From positions 29,412,128 through 29,476,127 of the forward strand of contig NC_092628.1 in NCBI RefSeq assembly GCF_039555335.1: a DNA stretch of 64,000 bases, in the 5' to 3' direction. This document shows, in pieces, positions 1 through 12,800 of this stretch. A program made the position numbers and the translations under genes. Below the pieces are notes generated by a model. The model did no database searches, had not been told where the DNA came from, and saw only the letters and a program-made list of their open reading frames with translations. This stretch comes from Amphiura filiformis (Eukaryota > Echinodermata > Ophiuroidea > Amphilepidida > Amphiuridae). The first letter of the stretch is position 1, and every line of letters begins with the position of its first letter.

Positions 1-37
1 ATGATATTCAAAAATGATAAATAATGATTACACATAC

Positions 38-210
38 CTATTTCACAATGCTCGCCCCAGAAGTCTTTGAAGCAGTTGCATTTATAACCACTTTCGGTTT
101 CATTGGTTTCTATGCATTGTCCTCGTCCAACAAAGCATGGAACATTTTTACAAGGAGTGGGTATAGGTAGTTCACAATGTGTTCCTGTGTGACTGTCATC
201 ACATTCACAT
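38..210 (-). CDS. Gene A exon 7: end of one EGF repeat and one divergent EGF
   Basis: Entered in phase 2 (AG|A TGT GAA TGT) and left in phase 1 at GAAATAG|GTATGT. It completes the split EGF ([15 protein letters not shown]). It then encodes a divergent EGF ([30 protein letters not shown]) that matches the position and spacing of exon 25346-25509 in the paralogue. By analogy, juxtamembrane, membrane and tail exons should follow to the left of the window. Confidence 0.85.
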
Positions 211-3200
211 CTATTGTATTATATAAATAAAAGTAAAGTAGTGTGTTAATTGACTTATTCTTATCTCATGAATTGCAATTACCATGATCACTGCATGGGC
301 AAGAATTTTACGAAATGTAAGGCTAAATTTCTCTACTTTCAAAAACTTACGAAAACAGTTCTGAAGTAAGAAGTAATTAACGCTATGGTTTAATGAATGT
401 TAACTTTAACATGGCAGGAAGTAGTAATAATACTAGTATTAGATTGTTAAACTATACTCATTTCCTTTTGATAGTTACTTTCATTTAGAAATCGACATCA
501 TCAATCAAAAGACCATATACACTATTCCCTATATCATACAATGTACGACACCAGGGAATAGTTCCTCCGATGATATTATTAATATTTTGTTAATTGATGA
601 GCGGCGTTCATACTCGTGCACGCGTATGAGAGTACCCCGGGGAGAATACCCGGTACCATGGAAATGCATGATGTGTTAAAGGAAAATGTCTCTAGAATCC
701 CACAGAATAACATACCTGTATTCACCCACTAAAGACACGCAGGTACCAAGGTTGCAAGGGGAGCTCTGACAGTAGTCGATTCGTGTCTCACACAGAACCC
801 CTTCATATCCTTCTGGACACTGGCAACTATAGCCATTTACATCATCTACACAGGTTGCGTTATGCATACACGGCAAACTTCCGCATTCATCAATATCATC
901 TTCACAACGTGCTCCTTGATATCCCGGAGTACACGCGCATGTGTAGTTAAGGAAACCATCCATACACGAAGCACCGTTTAAACACGGCTGACTTTGGCAT
1001 TCATTTATTTCCACTTGACATTGCATGCCTTCAAATCCTGGTGAACATGCACAGGTATAGTTTCCAATTTGATCTGTACATATACCGTCATTCATGCAAG
1101 GTAATGAAAGACATTCATTTATATCATCTTCGCAATTAACCCCTTCATAACCTGTTGAGCATTCACAAACATATCCTAAAAACGCATCTATGCATGTGGC
1201 TTGGTTTCTACACGGCTGACTCATACATTCATCAATCTCCTGTTCGCAATTCACCCCTTGAAATCCATCAGAGCACATACATGCGTATTGCAGAAAATGA
1301 TCAACACATGTGGCGTTGTTTTTGCATGGTAGACTCAAACATTCATTGGTTTCCTCTTCACAATTCACTCCTTGATAACCTGAAGCGCATTGGCAAATAT
1401 ATTCCAGAAAGTTATCAGTACAAGTGGCGTTATTTCTACATGGTTGACTTGCACATTCATCAATTTCCATTTCACAGTGAACGCCTTCATAACCTGGAGA
1501 ACATTGACAAGAATAGCCAAGTAGTTCATCCACACATGTATGATCTTCATTGCATGGATTACTCGCGCATTCATTGATGTTCTCTTCACAATGGAATCCT
1601 TGGTATCCAGGAGGGCAGGTGCACTGGTAGTCATCCAACTTATCAATACAAGTTGCATTATTTTGGCAAGGTATACTGAAACATTCATTAATTTCTTCTT
1701 CGCAAAACGACCCTTGATATCCGCGAGGACATTCACAAGAGACTGCGTTCAATTTGTCCTGACAGGTAGCGTTATGTTGACAAGGACTGCTCAAGCATTC
1801 ATCTATTTCCGTTTCACAGTTCAAACCTTCAAATCCTAGAGTACAAGAACATGAATAGCTGAGAAATTCATCGATACATGTGGAATTATATTGACAAGGC
1901 TCACTAGAGCATTCATTGATTTCTCTTTCACAGTGGATTCCTTCAAATCCAGGAGAACACAAGCAGGTATATCCAAGTAGTTGATCAGTGCACGTCGCGT
2001 TGTTTTGACATGGCGTACTGATGCACTCATCAATCTCGTGCTCACAATGTGTGCCTTGGTATCCAGGTGAACACAAACAGGTATAACCAAGGAATTGGTC
2101 TTCACAGGTGTGGTTATCCCGGCAAGGATTGCTGGAACATTCATTGATTTCAACATCACATAAGATCCCTTCAAAACCAGGTGCACACATACATGTAAAA
2201 CTAAGGAATTCATCAACACAAGTGGCATTGTTATAACATGGTTGACTAAGGCACTCGTTAATTTCCTCCTCACAATTAATACCCTGGTAGCCTTCCAAGC
2301 ATTCGCATCTGTAACCAAGAAATTGGTCTACACAAGTAGCATTATTTTGACATGGCTGGCTATTACATTCGTTGATTTCTAATTCGCAGTGAACACCTTC
2401 GAAGCCATCTGGACATGAGCAGGTATATCCGAGTAAATAATCGTCGCAAGTTCCTTGGTTTTGACAAGGTTGACTAGAACATTCATCGACTTGTACCCCA
2501 CAGAACATACCCTGGTATCCAGGAGAACAAAGGCATGAAAATCCAAGAAATTCGTCCTTGCAAGTGGCATTATTCTTGCAAGGTTGACTCAAACATTCAT
2601 TAATTTCAAGTTCGCAACGAATTCCTTCAAATCCTGAAGGACAATCGCATTCGTATCCAAGCAACACATCTGTACAAGTAGCGCCATTTTGGCATGGTGA
2701 GCTCGCGCATTCGTCAATTTCAAACTCACATTGATCTCCTTCATACCCGGACTGACATTCACAATCGTATTCCAACAATTTATCAACGCACGTGGCATTA
2801 TTTTGACATGGTTGGCTCAAGCATTCGTCTATTTCTTCTTCACAAAGAGTTCCTTGAAACCCTTCTGAGCACACACAAGTAAAGCTAACAAATTGATCTA
2901 TACATCTCGCATTATTCTGACACGGTAAGCTTTGGCATTCATTTATTTCTGCCTCGCAATTTACTCCTTCGTATCCAGGAACACACGTGCACGAATAGCT
3001 TAGAAATTTATCAAAACACGTGGCTGCATTACGGCAGGGATTGCTAGCACATTCATCAATTTCCAACTCGCAATTAACTCCTTCATAACCGGGGGCACAA
3101 ATGCATTCATAACTTGCGATTCTGTTTTCATTACATGTGGAGTCATGTTGGCAGGGCTCGCTTAAACATTCGTTGATATCCAGCTCACAATGTTTGCCTT

Positions 3201-6200
3201 CATATCCAGGAGCGCAAAGACATGAATAACCAAGAAACTCATCCACACATGTGTGGTCATCTACACATGGATTACTCGCGCACTCATTGATCTCAGCTTC
3301 ACAGTGGACGCCTTCGTAACCTGGTGAGCATCTGCACGTGTATCCAAGTAGATGGTCTTCACAAGTGGCTTGGTTTTGACACGGAGAGCTTGTGCATTCG
3401 TCAATTTCATGTTGGCAACGATTTCCTTCATAGCCTTCGGAACAGCTGCATGTGTACCCGTTCACTAAGTCCACGCAGGTAGAGTCATGTTGACATGGCG
3501 ACGAGTGACACTCGTTGATATTTATTTCACAATTGTTTCCTATATTACAGACAAAATAAAATATGCATGTTGAACTATAATATTACGTACATATTTGTGA
3601 GAATCTAGACCTTAAACTCGTTTTTTATACAAATATTTAAAAAGTAACGTGATACTTCTGCTTAACTTTTCAAGATGAGTAAGGTTATGCATGCATGATA
3701 CCTAAATAACTTTGTAACATTCTTGGTTATGATAGATTATATAACGGCACCATCGTCTGTGAACAACATGCGCTTTTTGCGAACAAGAGGGTGAACATCG
3801 AACATCTGAAAAACAAGCGTACTCACCTCGATATCCGTCTGCGCATGTGCATATATAACGATTTTCCCTGTTAGCACATGTTCCCCCATTCTGGCAGGGG
3901 TTTGAAGCACACTCATTTATATCCATATCACAGTTGTTTCCTTGCCAACCGGGATGACAAATTTTGGCACCTGTATCTTGATCACATTCGTAATGACCGT
4001 TGGTATCGTCATCATGAGGAATACAATATACCGTGCAGTCTGTGTTGTAGTAATTTTGATTGCAGTACACACGAATTTTGATCTCCATACTACAGGTTCA
4101 AAATTGAAAGACACAATGAGTTATAATTGTGTAAACGTATGAATAAAGTGATATCACAATCTTTTGCTTATGTATTTAATATTTTGGACAACCACACAAA
4201 TCATGCACTAAGTAATAATGACTGTCGGTGGTGTCATCGCCAGGAATACAATACATCCAACTTTTGCAAATTCATAGATTTCTTCTGCTGCTGATATTTC
4301 TGTTCGGGGCATACCAAACCTATGGATAAAATATTATTAAAGTCAAAATGCTGAGCATATTCATACGCCATGTTTTTTTTAACACAAATCATAACTTAAC
4401 TTAACATAACTCACTGTATAACATATGAAGTATCCCATGCTATCCTCAACGGAATAAGTAAATCCAGAGGATAGAATACCGTAAAATTCCGTCTACAAGC
4501 ATATATGCCTCTAAACGAGGTTTTTTTTGACACAAGAGACAAGAGGCAGATACTCTCAACAAAAACGTTATTTGGAGTTTGAACAACTATATTACTGATA
4601 AAGGCGGCTGTACAAACATGTATATTTGTAAGACCAATCTATTGCAATGTTTTTGAGAAGGGTATTGGCCTTTCATATCTTTCGTTAAAAAAAACCCCTC
4701 GTTTGGAGGCATATATGCTTCTAGACGGAATTCTACGGTATTTAGGATCCAATGATATTATCAATCATTATTATTGGATACGTAATAGCCTACAATCCCA
4801 GTCAAAATTAATTGGAACACTTGTGTAAAAGTAGGACTGTTTGAAACCGTATTTCCGTCATACTTAACATGCTACAATTTCGCCTTCTTCTTTCTTTCGC
4901 CTACTACTACAACCCTCCCCCTGCCACATCAATTAATGCTGGGTGTCTCTAAGGGTGCACAACCAAATAAACAACTGGCAACATTGACCGGAGGAATGGC
5001 GCGGACATATTTAAAGTACCTGTATCAAAGAGTTCCAACCATTTTGGCCGGGATTGTAGATCACTTACACATCCTTTTAGTGTTCTTCACCAATCAAGCT
5101 TCTATTAATTAAACGTCTCGCATTCCAACAAAAAATAATTCAAACGTACGTGTCAATTCACACAAAGTTGCTTAAGACCATAACATTAAATTGGCAAGAG
5201 ACTTCTGTAACTGCATTTTTTCAAGAAAAAAATCATATTCCAATAAGCAATTTATAACACATCTTTTTTTAAATTATTTCCGAAATACTATTTGGTATCA
5301 GTTATATAATGAAGAATGACATCTCCAAAATCTTTTTCCATCTTTCAGGCAAGGCATGAAAAAGAGTGGAATGTCAATATCCTCAGGGCGGCGTATCTGT
5401 AGCCTGTTGCTCAATGTGCTGGTTAACCTTATTTTAAATTAAATTTTTGTGTATCCTTTTTTAGGTGTTTTAAAATTTGCGTATGTGTAATATGTATGTC
5501 GTTCACGCTATGCCTGGTGGTCAGTAAAGGCTCCAGTTGTCTTGCATGTTTTTGATTTCTTTATTCCTTTAAATTTATATGTATAAATTTGTTTGAATAA
5601 AGATGATTGAATAATAATTTCTTTAAAGATGAAAGATGATCAGAAGATCACAAATTCCCAACACATTTGACAATTTGATCCCGATCTGATTGGATTGACT
5701 TACTCTGTATTTCGACCATCCAATGAGTGACTTATCCATGGACTTGATGATGACGATCCTGGACTTTGATTGATGTCTTTAGTGTACTCGTCTACCTTGT
5801 CATCTGGATTACTGTCATCTACGTCCCATATTCGGATTTTCAGTCTGACTCCCTGAGAATGAAACGGGCATTAAGTAGTTCAGGTAAAAGGTTTACATTA
5901 CGTTATATGCATGAGTGCTCATGAGATAGAATGTTATTCTATTTCTTAGAAACATCTGACTGAAGTCATCAATGGCAAGTATTCATCCTCCCCCGTTTTA
6001 GGTACCGATATGGAGCGCTGCTGTTATCTTAACAAGAGCACGTTGGGACACCCATGGGAAAACTTCACTGAAAACTAAATATGAAGCTCGGGCAAATCAA
6101 CAGAACCATAACAATAAATTGAGTGAGCGAAAAAATCAGGACTCAGTGGGGTTTGAACCCTGGTCACTCGATTGTGGTTGCCTTGATTTTCAAAATCTAA

Positions 6201-9200
6201 CCTCACTGTGGCTGTGGGATCATGTGCAAAAATTGGTACCTTATTTATTGTGCATACTGTATAAAGTTTTCTTACCGTCCATTTTGAACTCGTAAATGAT
6301 GAAGGATTGGGTATATTTCTAGGAATAATCGATTCAAAAGTAATTCGATCATTTCCAACCTTACTTGTCTCTATCAAACCAATCGTGCATCTGCTAAAGT
6401 CGTTTGATCTGAAGGGAAAAAAAAAGAAAGACAACTGCGATGATCTAAGGGCTAGATCAAAATATGTGTCACACGACTCCCAACCCACATTGTAATGTAT
6501 TCATACTTTATGCCCGAGACAACCTACCCATGCATACATTCAGAACACCCACAACAACACCCACCCGACTACACATGCCCACTCACATTCTTCTTATCTC
6601 CCTCCGACCCCAGCGACATGCCCGGGCGACATGCCCGCATACACAACAATGATGCACACCCACCCCGAAGCGAGGGGTCACTCCCATTGTGGCCTGTACA
6701 CCATCCGCGATAATAAAATTGCGTAAAAAGGGTAGTTTTTCATGGGTCGGCACGATACGCGCGTATCGTGTTTAGAATGTCAAAAACATGAAAAATTGGG
6801 AAATAGGGTAGCAAAATTGCAATTGCTAATACGCGGAAATGAAATATAGGGTATGAAATTTGATGCAAGGAATAAAATCCCTGTTGAGGGTGTGAAAACA
6901 GGCGCGTGTTACCTGTTTAGGGTATCGTTTTATCCAAGGGTTAAATCATTGTTTAGGGTGCTTTTCAAAAGTTGATTATCGCGGATGGTATACAGGCCAC
7001 AATGGGAGTGACCCCCGGGGACACCCACCCGCACACCCCACCCACACAAATCTTACCTAGATTTGAGATCATCGAGGCAAATGTTGAATCTATTATCACA
7101 AGCATTATTACCACAAGATCCAATCAAAATATCGCAGCAATCTCCATCGAGTTCACGGTGATCAGGATTAGCAAAACTCACTAATTCAATCTGCATGGTT
7201 GCATCGCCCAGCACTAGTGGTAAACTCACCTGCATGGGGTAATAACAATGATAACATTAAAGCCATATTATAACATTTGCTGAGGAAGACGCCCTCACTG
7301 AATTTTCAAATTCCTTTTTTACACGATTAAATTGTACTTTATTAAACCAATATACCCTGCAAAAATCAAGACTCTAGGTGCTGTAGTTTTGTCAAAATCC
7401 GAGATTTGGAATAAAACGCCGGAACCGGCGCTTTATTATTACGATGGAATTATTTAATCGAACGCATACACGATGTTCATAACACACAGTACGTACACGG
7501 CGTGCGGGACGGTGATACACACAACAAAGGGTCGTACCACAACATGACCGAAGGAGTGGTTTGCGCGCTGGTAGTAAATTCCAATTTTCTTTGCTTTGCC
7601 GTAGTTGTTCGGCTCAAAGATAAAAGGGGATATATCTGACAGTAAAAGCTAACATTTTATGGCAAAGAAATGCTAATCTATTTTGTTTGAAAATGTTATA
7701 ATATGGCTTTAATATATCTGTGTAATAAAGATGTGTCGACGTTGACGATTTAATACACTCTACTCCCCGTTCCAGAAAAATACAGCACTAATTATTTTAG
7801 ATTAAAAAATATTATCCTGTTCTGCCAAATGAACCATAGCTAAATCCTAATCCTTTAGTTAGTTCTAATAAATAAATAATTGTCAGAGAATATGAAAAAG
7901 GTCAAAAAACGCCCTAAAATGGATGTTATTGGCCCATATTTCCAAAATTTGACCAAATATTAAAAATTTTACTTTCATTGCCAGTTAAGACTAACTAAAG
8001 GATTAGGATTTAGCTATGTTTCATTAGGCAAAACAGGATAATATTTTTTTTATCCAAAAAAATTAGTGCTGTATTTTTCTGAATGGGGAGTAGTTCGCCT
8101 ATTAAAGAATCTTTAAACAATATTTTAAACTTTCTTAATTCTCCTTCTAACATGTCTAATATAAGTTTAAAAGCTTTAAACTTGGCCACTGTTTAGTTTA
8201 GGATTAATCAATAGTTGTTTTTACCGTTAACTCAAAACGGATTATGAGCTTTAAATCACACTAGTTTAACACCTAAACAGTAGCATGAGTTTAAAGCTTA
8301 TCCATCTATTGGTTATAAATAGCGAAGTTTACACCATTATGGTTTAAGTATATAGGTGCAGTAGCCATGGAATTGTGTGTATGTGGTTAAAAAAATCTAT
8401 TGTAGGCCGAATGCGTCGTTATTAAAACGACGTTTTGGACATCCGATGAGGTGAAATTCTCAGGTAATGGTTACAAATTTTCTCATATCTACTCTTGAAG
8501 ACGAACGTCACACACCGACATCGCCTGGTTAATAATTACATTGTACAGCAGAGACACTAAAATGAATACACGGGATCGATACACGTGAATGTGCTATGCA
8601 CGATTTGATATTCAGACGATAAATCTTTGATACCGGGGTAGAAAATGATGAATATCTCCCGTAATTTTTTTATTCTAAAGGAGCCATATTTTTTCCCTTG
8701 CACTTGAACATATGTGTTGAAAGGATATGATAGTCGTCAGCTTGCGTATTGAGAAAGAAGCGTGCGTATTGAGCTCAAAAACTGACAAAAATTCTGATTT
8801 TATATGTGCCGAACTATAGCGCAGCATAGGCTAGCTGCACTCACTCGCGTATACTCGTGGAGGCAGTCTAAAAGCAGATGACCTCATGGCGTATACATGC
8901 TCACTCACACACAGAGAGGTCAATTACCAGACTATTGTCAGTAGCCTTAGTCGGATGTCCCTCGGTCGGCTCATTATGCGTGTCAAAACTATTAAACAGG
9001 TCGGAACAAAATGGCCATGCGTGGCTGTGGATTCAACCTACCATGGCGATTTCTGCCATGAAGATATCAGGGCGATGACACACTGTGCATCAATGCCCAT
9101 GATGTCCTGAAGTAGCTATCACAACACTTAATGAACATATTAAAGTACTAACAGTCCAGTGGTTTCACGTGGTTTTATTTGTATATTTTCTCCCATGCAC

Positions 9201-11596
9201 TCCCGTTGGTGTGCAAGGGGGATTTCAAATTTATTGGCAGAGTAAAAAAAATATTTAGCTTTAGCAAGAAATCCATCTGTTGGGTTCCATGCTACCTGCC
9301 ACCCCTCTCACACTTTCTGTTTTATTATCTATATTGGAAATGTCAGTCTTCAGTAGATAGCACCCCTTACACGGTTTAGTAGATAGCACCACTGTCACAA
9401 ATCTTAAAACATCGATTTTGTGTTTGTTTTAGAGATAAAAATATCAAAATGCATTAAATTTAGAGCTTATAGTCCAAGCGAACGTGTTCGTGTCCTCAAG
9501 AAGGTCAAAATTTGAATTTACAGTGTAAACATTAATGTGCCGTCCGTCTTTGGCTCAATTGTGTATATACAGGGCTTATTTAGTTCAAAAAGAATCTTTA
9601 AAAAAATATACATTATTATTTCCAACATTTTACTCAAGTTAGACTATCTTTTGAATAAAGTGCTCAATCCCAAAAGGGAGAGCGTATAGACGATTGCCTT
9701 TTAGGCATGAAACTCAGAGTAACGACTACCTATTCTGGAAGGTCTGTTCTTTGAATTTTTACATTATTATTTCAGTAGGTCTTTCAGTGTTTGCGTGTAT
9801 GATCAAACATGTAAGTTAATTAAGCCAACAAAAAAAAGGTTTGTCTCAAAGCTCACGAGAAATTTAAAACAAATGCGAAATGCGATTTTTTTTCCAGATT
9901 TTTTCATGGTATTTTGATAAAAAAAGTCTGATTTTCGCCGATTTTTTCTGGAAAAAACTTAAAAAAATTTTTTTTTTTGAAATAAAAAAATTTCCGCATT
10001 TCTTTTTTGTCAAATCGTGCGATTTTACAAACGCGCGAGCAAGCTTTGAGACAAACCTTTTTTTTTTTTGCCTTATGAAATTCAAGAATCATAACACCGA
10101 TCCAAATGTATTTTTTAGACAATGCCCTCTGATGTAATGCGTATACCTCTTTATTTGTATATCAAAATTAACTATTGGCAATGCAAATTTTCAACTTCAA
10201 TATTGGAGTTAAAGCCATATTATAACATTTTCAAACAAAATAGATTAGCATTTCTTTGCCATAAAATGTTAGCTTTTACTGTCAGCTATATCCCCTTTTA
10301 TTTTTGAGCCGAACAACTACGGCAAAGCAAAGAAAATTGGAATTTACTACCAGCGCACATGTCGCCAATACGTACCACTCCTTCGGTCATGTTGTGGTGC
10401 GACCCTTTGTTGTGTATATCATCGTCCCGCACGCCGTGTACGTACTGTGTGTTATGAACATCGTGTATGCGTTCGACTAATAATTCCATCGTAATAATAA
10501 AGCGCCGAATCCGGCGTTTTATTCAAAATCTCGGATTTTGACAAAACTACAGCATCTAGAGTCTTGATTTTTGCAGGGTATAGGCCTATTGGTTTAATAA
10601 AGTACAATTTAATCGTGTAAAAAAGGAATTTTAAAAATTCAGTGAGGGCGTCTTCCTCAGCAAATGTTATAATATGGCTTTAAGCTACGGATGTATAGGC
10701 CTATGTACATAATGACCAAAACCCATACCTCATTTACCGCTTAATAAAAATGGTAAATAACATAACTTTTCTAAGAGTTACAATACATGCTACCGTACAC
10801 GGTGTTCACCCACACTTTGGAATGCACCATGTAAATAATGTAAATATTTGAAAGCCTGGTCGTGGTGTTTAAATAGTGACACCCTTTCCTCATAAAAATA
10901 TTGTAACAGCAAAGCGAATTAATTAAATGTTTTAATTTTCTGTTTGTTGAAGAAATCTGAATCAGATACAAATATTTTACAATGATTGAATACAGGCCTA
11001 TATTATATATGTCTAATGAAAAGCCATATGTATATAATCAATGTATTTTAATCTACGATCTTGTACAAACAAAGAGAAATGAAAAGGAAATATCTACGAC
11101 TATACACAAACCTAGTGCATATAGACGAATCCAACGAGCCAAGTCATGGTCAGGATTTGGTCGGCCATTATTGGCACCCCGCATGCACCAAACAGGTGTT
11201 GTGAGTGCCCAATTGGGTGGATTAAACCCCCTTAAAATTCGATGTTAGATTCTTTTGTATTGTAAACTGTCGATCATCATTCTTTTGTCTACGTGTAACA
11301 CGGGTGATAGAATGCAGTTTACAATACCCTTTAAGGCCGCATCATTTCATATTTTAGGTGATATAGTTGGGTCCCCGTCGCAGCTATGGCCGCCATTGAG
11401 GTGCATGAATGCGTGAAATTGGATTCGTATATACACACATAAGTTTTATTACAAAATTGATAACGTAATTATTATAACATTTATTCTTACCGTCAGCACG
11501 AGACCCAACGTAGCTATGTATATTCTTAAATCCATTGTCGGCATTTATTTAAATTTCAGCTATCGATTCCTGCTCGAAATAATATTGAACACACTG
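38..11596 (-). CDS. DSL/EGF transmembrane-type protein A (Notch-ligand-like), 3' end off the window
   Basis: Probable cell-surface Delta/Serrate-type protein. Coding exons in transcript order: 11491-11544 (ATG at 11544; exon probably starts at 11596 with 52 nt of 5'UTR after a CTTTTCTTTCAG acceptor), 7057-7229, 6276-6408, 5704-5852, 3827-4089, 716-3539, 38-210. All junctions are GT-AG and phases chain correctly (0,2,0,2,1,2,1). In the sequence I see a signal peptide ([18 protein letters not shown]), an MNNL-like Cys-rich domain, a C2-like segment with WDVDD, a DSL domain with six cysteines, then about 26 complete calcium-binding-type EGF repeats. The membrane segment and tail must lie left of position 1. 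Exon sizes 54, 133 and 149 nt are identical to those of the downstream paralogue at 18524-34380. No VWC domain is seen, unlike Jagged. Assignment to the DSL family is firm; orthology to Delta or Jagged is not claimed. Confidence 0.9.
716..3539 (-). CDS. Gene A exon 6: giant 2.8-kb exon with about 24 tandem EGF repeats
   Basis: One uninterrupted exon of 2824 nt, entered in phase 1 after a TGTAATATAG acceptor and left in phase 2 at TACAG|GTATGT (716). I count 24 complete six-cysteine EGF repeats of about 38 residues and the first half of a 25th. Nearly all start with the calcium-binding consensus (D/E)I(D/N)EC and carry the aspartate/asparagine hydroxylation pattern CxDxxxxYxCxC. Most carry the O-fucose consensus C-x4-T-C, and twelve have an N-x-T/S sequon that ends on that same Thr/Ser. 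The frame stays open 40 nt past the donor, which is read-through into the intron. Confidence 0.92.
3827..4089 (-). CDS. Gene A exon 5: DSL domain plus first EGF repeat
   Basis: The exon encodes [10 protein letters not shown], then GHYECD, TGAKIC and GWQGNNC. This is the six-cysteine DSL (Delta-Serrate-Lag2) pattern that contacts Notch EGF11-12 in known ligands. An EGF repeat ([16 protein letters not shown]) follows directly and is completed in the next exon. The atypical first EGF pair that follows DSL in Delta and Jagged is absent. The exon enters in phase 2 and leaves in phase 1. Confidence 0.92.
4475..4743. repeat. Hairpin-type element in gene A intron 4
   Basis: About 52-bp imperfect inverted arms (left contains CATATATGCCTCTAAACGAG; right contains CTCGTTTGGAGGCATATATG) around ~160 bp. 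Probably a MITE. The remainder of the intron 4090-5703 shows no other feature I can name. Confidence 0.65.
5704..7229 (-). CDS. Gene A exons 2-4: MNNL / C2-like N-terminal module
   Basis: Three exons (7057-7229, 6276-6408, 5704-5852). Exon 2 carries the MNNL signature ([16 protein letters not shown], then [10 protein letters not shown]). Exon 3 continues with [20 protein letters not shown]. Exon 4 has a C2-like strand with WDVDD and DDKVDEY. In Notch ligands this N-terminal module precedes DSL and, in vertebrate ligands, can bind lipid. Acidic residues compatible with calcium binding ([10 protein letters not shown]) are visible; lipid binding here is inference. Confidence 0.88.
6674..7015. 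mobile_element. MITE with ~40-bp terminal inverted repeats in gene A
   Basis: Ends begin GGGGTCACTCCCATTGTGGC and are inverted at 6976-7015 with few mismatches. The interior has recurring TAGGGTA-type words. It ends about 42 bp from the donor of exon 7057-7229. Confidence 0.75.
7257..7712. mobile_element. TTAA-flanked MITE, copy 1
   Basis: About 450 bp with terminal inverted repeats AGCCATATTATAACATTT, flanked on both sides by TTAA, in gene A intron 1. TTAA target sites are typical of piggyBac-type elements; the superfamily is inferred. No coding capacity. Opposite in orientation to the copy at 10209-10683. Confidence 0.8.
7760..8093. repeat. Long inverted-repeat element in gene A intron 1
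   Basis: Arms of about 100 bp (left CTACTCCCCGTTCCAGAAAA; right ends GAATGGGGAGTAG) with AAATCCTAATCCTTTAGTTAG and its inverse. Likely a palindromic MITE. Confidence 0.65.
9641..9765. repeat. Dispersed repeat fragment (second copy at 51340-51470)
   Basis: Shares GTTAGACTATCTTTTGAATA and AAAGGGAGAGCGTATA with 51340-51470, and the first part again with 51615-51655. The two main copies differ by an internal inversion of the segment holding AACGACTACCTATTCTGGAA. Confidence 0.55.
9823..10075. repeat. Inverted-repeat element in gene A intron 1
   Basis: Ends share AAAAGGTTTGTCTCAAAGCT and its inverse (AGCTTTGAGACAAACCTTTT). The interior is AT-rich and itself largely palindromic. Confidence 0.6.
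10209..10683. mobile_element. TTAA-flanked MITE, copy 2 (inverted)
   Basis: Same family as 7257-7712, in inverted orientation within the same intron, with the same terminal repeats and TTAA flanks. Internal landmarks shared by both are the GAGGAAGACGCC segment and the GGCG/CGCC palindrome next to TTTATT. Confidence 0.8.
11121..11432. mobile_element. MITE with ATAGACGAATCCAA ends, upstream of gene A leader
   Basis: Left end ATAGACGAATCCAACGAGCC, right end AATTGGATTCGTATAT. A related copy in inverted orientation sits at 49859-50162 next to the lipoxygenase PLAT exon. Both contain the TAACACGGGTGATAGAATGC-type core. Confidence 0.65.
11491..11596 (-). CDS. Gene A exon 1: 5'UTR and signal peptide
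   Basis: The ATG at 11544 opens an 18-codon hydrophobic leader that ends at a GTAAGA donor in phase 0. A second in-frame Met lies at 11535. The next exon continues VSLPLVLGD, so signal cleavage probably falls near the exon junction. The paralogue has a coding exon of exactly the same length, which supports this start. The 5' boundary at 11596 is inferred from a pyrimidine-rich CAG acceptor, implying an upstream untranslated exon that was not identified. Confidence 0.75.
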
Positions 11597-12687
11597 CTGA
11601 AAGAAAAGAGGAGAGAGATGCTTGTTGATTAAAACCAAAATATGAAATGCGGGTAATTCATAATTTTGATGATTTTATTGGTTTAAAAGACAATTCGTTA
11701 TTGTATATGGTCTTGCGATATTTAGTTATACTGATAATATTGCTTTCTTTTATGACCAGTGAGTATTATTGTGTTAGAATCATACGAATTGGCTGAGTAA
11801 AGAAACAGATTTGTTCAAACACATTTAGATAACAAAATTAACAATACATACATTGTAATAATTCTACCTTTAGAATAATGTCATAAAATAATCACCGAGC
11901 ACAAAATCACAATAAACAAAAAAAAGTACCAACCAAGGCCAGAATATGTACGTTTCACAAAGTAAACATTGAAAAACCTTCAGAAAACTTAATATTAACC
12001 TTGATTTCTTAAGAGGGTATAGTAAATGCTATTTTAAATTCAATGGACAATAAGGGCGTTTAATCATTAATTTGTAACCGGTCATATATACCAATACATG
12101 CATTCATGATGAAGGTCTATTAAATATTAGGCTCTATAATATAGGCCTATGTGGAGAAAATGGGATTACTCTAACGTCTAAAAATACGTCTTAAAATACG
12201 GATAACACTTTTTAAACACTTCAGCACGTTTCTATTTGTGCTTTACACGTAAAGGAACACGTAAAGGAATAGGAGGCGTTGCTAACAATTAACACTATAA
12301 CACGTTAACTCTATTATAACACCGTAACATGTTCTAGCAATATGAACAGCGTTAATAATTAGTGGTAAAATATCCATGCAAGCGCGGGGTTAAGCGTGTT
12401 GTGGTGTAAGCGACGTCTCCTAGTCTTTACTTTACCATGTTTACGTGTTTATTAACACTATATAAGTTGTATTTAAAGTGTAGTCGGGGAGTGCAGTAGT
12501 ACACTTTTTAGGGGAATTGAACAACGTCATATTCAACACATCAGAACAGTTAGGACTATATAGTTAATAACCATATTAAACGCGGAAAGGGCCGTGACAA
12601 AATGGTTATCGCATTATTAGTTTTTGCCATAGATTTATATTACATGTACGGGTGCTTTAACAATCTTGTCAATTATATACATGATTG

Positions 12688-12688
<1 letters not shown>

Positions 12689-12756
<68 letters not shown>

Positions 12757-12800
12757 TAATCAATCAATCAAGCAAGCAATCAATCAATCAATCAATTTAT
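12689..12800. repeat. (AATC)n microsatellite
   Basis: About 110 bp of AATC units with a few substitutions, in the intergenic region between genes A and B. The reading frame (INQS)n over it is a repeat artefact. Confidence 0.95.

Noticed and set aside
1155..3000. Plus-strand and alternative-frame ORFs over the EGF exons (also 25871-28345)
   Set aside because: Shadows of the long EGF exons, created by the biased periodic sequence on the opposite strand.
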